11,356 bases of DNA, taken from contig CAAEUZ010000080.1 in NCBI GenBank assembly GCA_900759385.1, positions 1-11,356 of the forward strand, read 5' to 3'. The translations under genes were made by a program, and so were the position numbers. Numbering within the stretch: position 1 is the stretch's first letter; each line of letters opens with the position of its first letter. This DNA comes from an uncultured Oscillospiraceae bacterium (GTDB taxonomy: Bacteria; Bacillota; Clostridia; Oscillospirales; Oscillospiraceae). The notes under the pieces are model-generated. The model did no database searches. It saw nothing but the letters and a program-made list of their open reading frames with translations, and was not told the DNA's origin. This document shows, in pieces, positions 7,432-11,356 of this stretch.

Positions 7432-7559
7432 GGTGCGTTGGAACCTTATGTTGGCGGAGACTTTGTACGTGGTCATCCCCGAGCAGGATACGTTATTGTG
7501 CATCGCCGACCGCAGTTTGAGCCGCTTACGCGGCTCGCCGCTGCCGGGTGCGGGTTGTT
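7432..7559 (+). repeat. Left long arm of the repeat element
   Basis: This 128-nt arm aligns without gaps to the reverse complement of 7967-8094 with three mismatches (about 98% identity). It contains an internal perfect hairpin: GAGCCGC (7519-7525), loop TTAC, GCGGCTC (7530-7536). One of the three differences falls in that loop. Similarity continues in weaker form beyond 7559, for example around the TCATCCTGCCAGGTGC stretch. Confidence 0.9.
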
Positions 7560-7662
7560 GGGGCCATTTGACTTGCGTTTGGTTGGTTCATCCTGCCAGG
7601 TGCGTTCGTTTAGGTTCTTTGTCCCACGGTGGTACGTGCCCCCTGCCGGCGACTGCACCCGG

Positions 7663-7906
7663 CCGGTCAAACGTGCCCACGCGAGACGATGGCCAAGCAC
7701 CCGGCCCAATCCCAAGCGGCACAGCCAACCCCAAAGCGCACCGGCGGCATAGCCGCCGCAGCCGCACCAGACCGGACAAGCGCGCCCACGCGAGACACAG
7801 ACCAATCTCCCAGTCAAACCCCAAGCGGCACAGCCAACCCCAAAGCGCCCCGGCGGCCATAGCCGCCGCAGCAGCACCCGGCAGGACAAACGTAGCTGTG
7901 CAAGAC
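7663..7906. repeat. Imperfect ~109-bp tandem repeats in the element core
   Basis: Unit 1 is 7663-7771, unit 2 is 7772-7881 and a degenerate third unit begins at 7882. GCCCACGCGAGAC recurs at 7675 and 7784, and a 26-nt identical block recurs at 7714-7739 and 7823-7848, both at a spacing of 109 nt. Each full unit ends with a GC hairpin: CGGCGGC and GCCGCCG around ATA (7742-7758), or around CATA (7851-7868). A further weakly related partial unit may be seen near 7921-7957. Confidence 0.85.
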
Positions 7907-7966
7907 TAAGGGCCTCAACGGCTGCACCCGTCAGGATAACTCCGCCCACGTAAGAAACAGGACCTA

Positions 7967-8094
7967 AACAACCCGCACCCGGCAGCGGCGAGCCGCGCAA
8001 GCGGCTCAAACTGCGGTCGGCGATGCACAATAACGTATCCTGCTCAGGGATGACCACGTACAAAGTCTCCGCCAACAAAAGGTTCCAACGCACC
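7967..8094 (-). repeat. Right long arm of the repeat element
   Basis: This arm is the inverted partner of 7432-7559. It carries the same internal hairpin (GAGCCGC 7990-7996, GCGGCTC 8001-8007) with the loop changed to GCAA on the plus strand. The two arms could pair as a 128-bp stem around the 407-nt core, or each arm could fold on its own. Confidence 0.9.
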
Positions 8095-8123
8095 AGCAAA
8101 AGCGCTTTTCTCTTTGGGGGTCC

Positions 8124-8163
8124 GGGGACATTTCTTTTTGGCAAGCACAAAAAGAAATGCCCC
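8124..8163. repeat. Right terminal hairpin of the repeat element
   Basis: CATTTCTTTTTG (8129-8140) pairs with CAAAAAGAAATG (8148-8159) around a 7-nt loop, and GGGG (8124-8127) pairs with CCCC (8160-8163) past one bulged A. It is the inverted counterpart of 7369-7402; the sequence differs, yet the pairing is kept. It ends 60 nt before the flavoprotein start codon. Confidence 0.8.
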
Positions 8164-8174
8164 CGAAATTCCCC

Positions 8175-8193
8175 GCCGCCTTCCCAAGGCGGC
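8175..8193 (+). promoter_or_regulatory. Leader hairpin upstream of the flavoprotein gene
   Basis: GCCGCCTT and AAGGCGGC form a perfect 8-bp stem with the triloop CCC, between the repeat element and the AGGAGG ribosome binding site (8211-8216). There is no U-tract after it, so its role is unclear. No convincing promoter was found for the flavoprotein gene between 7351 and 8223. Confidence 0.4.
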
Positions 8194-8223
8194 ACCCCCA
8201 AAAACAGCATAGGAGGAAAAACC

Positions 8224-9246
8224 ATGGACTACAACGAAGTACTCACCAAAGCCCGCACCAACATCGGGCCTTACTGCAAGGCCTGTCCTGTCTGCAACGG
8301 AAAGGCCTGCGGCAACTCCATGCCCGGCCCCGGCTCCAAGAACCCCGGCAACGGCGCAGCCCGCAACTATGACGCCTGGCAGCGCGTTTTCGTCAACATG
8401 GACACCATCTGTTCGCACGAGGCCCCGGACACCAGGTTCGAGCTCTTCGGACGCCAGTTCGACCTGCCCATATTCACCGCCCCCATAGGCGCGCTGCCCA
8501 TGCACTACAGCGACGCCTACGACGACTTCGCCTACAACGACATACTCGTCCCCACCGCCGTGGAATGCGGTTCCCTGGCCTTCACCGGCGACGGCGTTGA
8601 CCCCGAGGTCATGAAGCGCTCCGTTGCCGCCATGAACAAGGTCGGCGGCGTGGGCGTCCCCACCATCAAGCCCTGGAACGTCGAGGCCGTGATGGAGAAG
8701 CTCGACATACTCAACGAGAACAACATCTTTGCCGCGGCCATGGACATCGACGGCGCCGGCCTCCCCTTCCTCAAGGCCATGAATCCCAACGCCGGCAGCA
8801 AGACGGTGGAAGAACTGCACGAGATCATCTCCTATGCCAAGATGCCTTTTATCATCAAGGGCATAATGACTGCGCGTGCGGCCGAGAAGGCCGTTGAGGC
8901 CGGCGCCGACGGCATAGTTGTCTCCAACCACGGCGGCCGCGTGCTGGGCCAGACCCGCGCCACGGCGGACGTGCTGCCGGAGATCGTCCGCGCAGTGGGC
9001 GGCAAGTGCGTCATCTTTGTTGACGGCGGCATCCGCTCCGGCGTGGACGTGTTCAAGGCCCTGGGCCTGGGCGCGGACGCGGTGCTTATCGGCCGCCCCT
9101 TCGTCCCCGCGGTTTACGGCGGCGAGGCCGAGGGTGCCAGGCTGCTCTTCGCCAAGTACAAGGCCGAGCTCATCGACACCATGACCATGTGCGGCGCGCA
9201 CAGCCTGGGCGAGATAGTGCCCGATATGGTGTACGTCGAAAAATGA
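8224..9246 (+). CDS. FMN-dependent alpha-hydroxy-acid oxidising protein (lactate/glycolate oxidase superfamily)
   Basis: A 340-residue TIM-barrel flavoprotein predicted to oxidise a 2-hydroxy acid, substrate unknown. Superfamily features are FMN-contacting PIFTAPIGA (82-90), the lysine in FIIKGIM (K212), the catalytic SNHGGR (H236, R239), the phosphate-binding VDGGIRSGVDVFKALGLGADAVLIGRPF (266-293) and the C-terminal MCGAHSLGEI. The N terminus carries C18, C21, C24 and C29 in YCKACPVCNGKACGN, a spacing that could bind an Fe-S cluster or metal; plant and bacterial lactate or glycolate oxidases lack it, while clostridial relatives have it. MDIDGAGLPFLKAM replaces the usual arginine-containing segment, so the substrate may be atypical. 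The ATG at 8224 is chosen over upstream in-frame ATGs that lie in the repeat element, because AGGAGG stands 7 nt before it. The stop overlaps the next start (ATGA). Confidence 0.93.
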   Translation: MDYNEVLTKARTNIGPYCKACPVCNGKACGNSMPGPGSKNPGNGAARNYDAWQRVFVNMDTICSHEAPDTRFELFGRQFDLPIFTAPIGALPMHYSDAYDDFAYNDILVPTAVECGSLAFTGDGVDPEVMKRSVAAMNKVGGVGVPTIKPWNVEAVMEKLDILNENNIFAAAMDIDGAGLPFLKAMNPNAGSKTVEELHEIISYAKMPFIIKGIMTARAAEKAVEAGADGIVVSNHGGRVLGQTRATADVLPEIVRAVGGKCVIFVDGGIRSGVDVFKALGLGADAVLIGRPFVPAVYGGEAEGARLLFAKYKAELIDTMTMCGAHSLGEIVPDMVYVEK

Positions 9247-10243
9247 AGCGCGCCCTCGCAATCACCCTCGCGCTGCTGACGCTCCTCCTCCCCGTCCGTG
9301 CGGACGTGGAGGAGGACTTCTCTGACCCCGGCGAATTTGTCAGCGAGATCATGGACAGCTGGCACTTCAGCGAAGGCAGCTACGCCATAGCCTTCAAGAG
9401 CATGTACGACGGCGAGACCTGGTACTATAACGCCGACGAGTACTTCAAGGTCGCCAGCGTGTACAAGCTGCCGCTGAACATGTACTTTTATACAAGCTGC
9501 CGCTGAACATGTACTTTTATGAAATGGAGGCCGCCGGCGAGATAGACCCCGACACGCGCATCGCCGGTATGACGCTCGACCAGTGCCACTACTACAGCCT
9601 GGAGTTCTCCAACAACGAGATAAGCGAGGCCATGCTCGATTATCTGGGCGGGTATTCGCAGTACAAGCGCGACATACTCAAGTACATAGGCGACGCGGCG
9701 GAGGACGTCACGAACGATTATTACTACGACAACGCCTTCACCGCGGAGATGGTGCTCAACATCCTCGACTACCTATACGAGCACTCCAATGTATTTGAAG
9801 AGCAGATAGGGCACATGCTGCTCGCCCAGCCGGACGAGTATCTTGAGAGCGGTGAGCTCGACTGCGACATAGCGCAGAAGTACGGCTACGAGACCTATGA
9901 CGGCGCCCTCCACGTCGCCGTGGCGGGTATTGTCTACGCCGGGGAGCCATTCCTGATCACCGTCCTCACCCGCTACAACTACGGCGCGGTTTACGCCATG
10001 GGCGAGCTGTGCGACGCCTTTGCCGCCTGGGACGCGGAGCGCATATCCGCCCTCAGGCAGGACGGCAATGGCGACCCCGCCCAGATCACCGACCCGGAAG
10101 AGCAGGCAGAAGAAAACGAACTCGAGTATCTCCGCTCCGCCGCCCGTTCCGCTATTCTCGACGCCGCACAGGCCGCCTGCGCCGTTTCGCCTCTCCCGAG
10201 CCTGCTGCCCTGGGATGAGATTTTCGGCGCGCTGAATATTTGA
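9243..10243 (+). pseudogene. Secreted serine hydrolase (class A beta-lactamase-like fold), frameshifted by a 29-bp duplication
   Basis: The first frame (9243-9506) starts by ATGA overlap with the flavoprotein gene. It encodes a signal peptide (MKRALAITLALLTLLLP, likely cleavage after VRA at residue 20) and then FKVASVYKLPL, in which S72 and K75 form the SxxK catalytic motif. It then hits TGA. The second frame continues to 10243 with EFSNN in place of the SDN motif, QKYG in place of KTG, and VAVAGIVYAGEPFLITVLTRY, typical of the PF13354 fold. Removing one copy of the 29-bp repeat restores one continuous frame of 323 residues. As sequenced, neither fragment has all three motifs; the second could only restart at ATG 9509, without a ribosome binding site or signal peptide. 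With changed SDN and KTG motifs, true beta-lactamase activity is doubtful even for the intact form. It could be a real pseudogene, a reversible slippage variant or an assembly error. Confidence 0.85.
9463..9520 (+). repeat. 29-bp perfect tandem duplication
   Basis: Copy 1 is 9463-9491 and copy 2 is 9492-9520, identical in all 29 positions; the preceding T also matches. The unit encodes YKLPLNMYFY, which directly follows the catalytic serine. As 29 is not a multiple of three, it shifts the frame and brings TGA at 9504-9506. The absence of any divergence implies a recent event. Confidence 0.97.
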
Positions 10244-10245
10244 AC

Positions 10246-10288
10246 AGCAAAATGGCTGAGGGATGCCTACCCTCAGCCATTTGCTTTT
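10246..10288. terminator. Bidirectional Rho-independent terminator
   Basis: AGCAAAATGGCTGAGGG (10246-10262) and CCCTCAGCCATTTGCT (10270-10285) form a 16-bp stem with one bulged A and a 7-nt loop. TTTT follows on the plus strand, and the A-rich left arm supplies a T-run for the minus strand. It lies 2 nt after the hydrolase stop and 11 nt beyond the marR stop, so it can serve both convergent units. Confidence 0.85.
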
Positions 10289-10299
10289 CCCGCACATGC

Positions 10300-10713
10300 T
10301 CATACCAGCTCCTGCAGCCTGGCTCCTATGCGCAGCACCGCCTGCGCGTCTTCCGCACCCAGGAAGCCCTCCAGCTCCCTCTGCACGCCCTCCCAGAGCG
10401 GCATGGCCGCATCCAGCGCGGCGCGCCCCGCCTCAGAGAGGGTGAAGGTCCGCCCGCGCCCCTCGGCGGGAGCTATCAGCCCACGCGACTCCAGCAGGTG
10501 AATATTGCGCACCATTGTGCTGCGCTCCAGACCCACGTGTTCCGCCCAGCGGGTCATGTTGGCGCTGCCAAGGCGCGAGAGGTTGAGCAGCAGGTAATAC
10601 TGCGCCGCAGTCAGCCCCGACGGCCTGAGCCGGGCGTCATAGTAATCGGAGACGGCGTTTGCACTGCGGCGCAGGTTCGTGCAGTAGCACGGGCTCTCAT
10701 AGAGCTTTGCCAT
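10300..10713 (-). CDS. MarR-family transcriptional regulator
   Basis: A 137-residue winged-helix DNA-binding protein, expected to act as a dimer. The dimerisation helix begins with SPCYCTNLRRSANAVSDYYDARL. The recognition region is SGLTAAQYYLLLNLSRLGSANMTRWAEHVGLERSTMVRNIHLLESRGLI, followed by the wing PAEGRGRTFTLSEAGRAAL. The N-terminal C9 and C11 belong to a CYCTxLRR pattern shared by many MarR members; a redox role is possible but unproven. The start codon has a purine-rich GGGGGCGGGG upstream instead of a clean GGAGG. It lies 14 nt after the DUF2148 gene and is probably cotranscribed with it and translated less efficiently. It may repress its own operon through the 41-bp palindrome upstream of the first gene (inference). 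Confidence 0.93.
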   Translation of the reverse strand: MAKLYESPCYCTNLRRSANAVSDYYDARLRPSGLTAAQYYLLLNLSRLGSANMTRWAEHVGLERSTMVRNIHLLESRGLIAPAEGRGRTFTLSEAGRAALDAAMPLWEGVQRELEGFLGAEDAQAVLRIGARLQELV

Positions 10714-10727
10714 TGCCCCGCCCCCGC

Positions 10728-11279
10728 TCAGTCATGGAACACGCCGCGGTCAAAAAACACGCTCTTGCCGCCTATGAAAACAGGTATGCCCAGCCAGAAG
10801 CAGCTGCCGTCCACGCCCTCCAGCTCCGGTGCCGCCCTGCCTATGGAGTACATGATGCGGTTATCGCACTTGCGCTCCGCCGCCGTCTCCGCCGCCGAGG
10901 CCACCGCTATGCCCAGGTCAACAAAGGTAAAGGCGCATCGTCCCCCCGCCGCGGCACAGGCCGCGCAGTCCTCAAAGCCGCAGCTGCCGCAGTTTGGCAC
11001 GCCGCGCGGCCTGAGCTCCGCCCCTATGAGCACCACAGCCTGGGAGGCGCGGACATTCGCCGCGTCGCGCCCGTACCAGGTGGGGCTCTTGCCGCCCATC
11101 AGGCGCTCCCCGACCTCCTCCATCCTGCAGGCAAGCTTCTCCTTGTCCTCGCCGGTGAGCACCAGCGTGCGTATAGTGTCCTTCCCGTGGGCCTTGGGCG
11201 CCGTCCGCGCCGCCGTACACATGGCCGCAGCCGCCGACAGGGCCGCCCGTTCCTCCATCTCCGCACTCGTGTAAAGCAT
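10728..11279 (-). CDS. DUF2148 ferredoxin-domain protein
   Basis: A 183-residue protein of the COG4739/DUF2148 family, whose biochemical role is not established. The conserved core is NCGSCGFEDCAACAAAGGRC with C97, C100, C105, C108 and C115, which may hold an Fe-S cluster. It is followed by the family segment FTFVDLGIAVASAAETAAERKCDNRIMYSIGRAA. The N-terminal half (RTAPKAHGKDTIRTLVLTGED) and the C-terminal WLGIPVFIGGKSVFFDR are also typical of the family. No signal peptide or membrane helix was seen, so it is cytoplasmic. The ATG at 11279 has GAGGAGG 7 nt upstream. It is the first gene of a two-gene unit with marR and is preceded by a large palindrome. Confidence 0.9.
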   Translation of the reverse strand: MLYTSAEMEERAALSAAAAMCTAARTAPKAHGKDTIRTLVLTGEDKEKLACRMEEVGERLMGGKSPTWYGRDAANVRASQAVVLIGAELRPRGVPNCGSCGFEDCAACAAAGGRCAFTFVDLGIAVASAAETAAERKCDNRIMYSIGRAAPELEGVDGSCFWLGIPVFIGGKSVFFDRGVFHD

Positions 11280-11296
11280 GCTGAATCCTCCTCACA

Positions 11297-11337
11297 ATTA
11301 ATATGTGTATATACACAGTGTATATACACATATTAAT
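11297..11337. promoter_or_regulatory. 41-bp perfect palindrome: two tandem 12-bp palindromes, candidate operator
   Basis: Two copies of GTGTATATACAC (11305-11316 and 11318-11329), each a palindrome in itself, are separated by one A, and the outer ATTAATAT and ATATTAAT (11297-11304, 11330-11337) extend the symmetry. The whole is a perfect inverted repeat around base 11317. It ends 3 nt upstream of the ribosome binding site of the DUF2148 gene. It is strikingly AT-rich against its surroundings. Binding by the MarR protein of the same operon is a natural guess; it could also control a gene to the right of the window. A promoter within it could not be placed with confidence. Confidence 0.7.
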
Positions 11338-11356
11338 ATAAACCGCCGCGGATGTC

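Larger units (their letters stand above)
7369..8163. repeat. Structured inverted-repeat element (MITE-like or structured RNA), non-coding
   Basis: This 795-bp element fills the gap between the radical SAM gene and the flavoprotein gene. Its order is: terminal hairpin (7369-7402), a short segment with the palindrome AAAAGCGCTTTT, long arm (7432-7559), a core with tandem ~109-bp units, then long arm, palindrome and hairpin again in inverted order (7967-8163). Long frames open through it on both strands, but the two arms are read in opposite sense and the translations are low-complexity with no start signals, so it is judged non-coding. No transposase and no clear target-site duplication were found. 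Outside it, 7351-7368 holds only the 10-bp palindrome GCAGCGCTGC. The family name is not known to me; other genomic copies are expected but could not be searched. Confidence 0.8.

Noticed and set aside
6430..7503. 357-codon minus-strand frame opposite the radical SAM gene
   Set aside because: Its N-terminal part is translated from the left repeat arm and the remainder is antisense to a confident radical SAM gene.
7663..7906. CRISPR array
   Set aside because: Only two to three units of about 109 bp that are similar along most of their length; there are no short identical repeats with unique spacers and no cas genes.
8023..8223. N-terminal extension of the flavoprotein by 67 codons
   Set aside because: The extension is translated repeat arm; AGGAGG before ATG 8224 and the family N terminus fix the shorter start.
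7473..8225. 250-codon minus-strand frame through the repeat element
   Set aside because: Reads through both inverted arms and the tandem core; the same peptide-like stretch appears in opposite orientation at the other arm, so it reflects the repeat rather than a protein.
9509..10243. Independent gene starting at ATG 9509
   Set aside because: No ribosome binding site or signal peptide, and the frame joins perfectly to the preceding one when one duplicated 29-bp copy is removed.

Overview
The window looks like chromosomal DNA from a GC-rich, anaerobic, probably gut-dwelling member of the Clostridia (Oscillospiraceae-like). This is an inference. It rests on the clustered lower-glycolysis genes, strong GGAGG-type ribosome binding sites, a COG1313-type radical SAM protein, a clostridial-type alpha-hydroxy-acid oxidising flavoprotein and a DUF2148 ferredoxin-like protein. 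No rRNA, tRNA, CRISPR array or recognisable transposase gene was found.

Left part (1-5414, minus strand): a tight operon transcribed right to left as trmL-pgk-tpiA-gpmI-eno. Gaps are 3, 13, 4 and 52 nt. Pgk, TpiA, GpmI and Eno cover the lower glycolytic path from dihydroxyacetone phosphate and 1,3-bisphosphoglycerate to phosphoenolpyruvate. The usual companion gapA is not in the cluster, and a tRNA wobble-base 2'-O-methyltransferase gene (trmL) stands at its head. A sigma70/sigmaA-like promoter and an 18-nt palindrome precede trmL. A GC hairpin at the window edge is probably the terminator after eno.

Middle (5415-7350, plus strand): a divergent intergenic region with promoters for both sides, then a GT2 glycosyltransferase (DPM1/GtrB-like but lacking the usual membrane tail). 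It overlaps a TTG-started radical SAM protein of the PflA-related COG1313 family.

7351-8223: an 873-nt gene-free gap filled by a 795-bp (7369-8163) structured repeat element. Its two 128-nt inverted arms differ at 3 positions, terminal hairpins flank it, and its core holds imperfect ~109-bp tandem units each with a GC hairpin. Stem differences between copies are compensated and other hairpin differences fall in loops, so the folded form seems to be what is maintained. This is the most interesting object in the window.

Right part: a flavin-dependent alpha-hydroxy-acid oxidising protein (8224-9246, plus) with an N-terminal four-cysteine motif. It overlaps by ATGA a secreted class-A beta-lactamase-fold serine hydrolase gene, which is broken by a 29-bp tandem duplication directly after its SxxK catalytic motif. 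A bidirectional terminator separates these from a convergent minus-strand pair: a DUF2148 ferredoxin-like gene followed by a MarR-family regulator. Upstream of that pair is a 41-bp perfect palindrome made of two 12-bp palindromes, a candidate operator.
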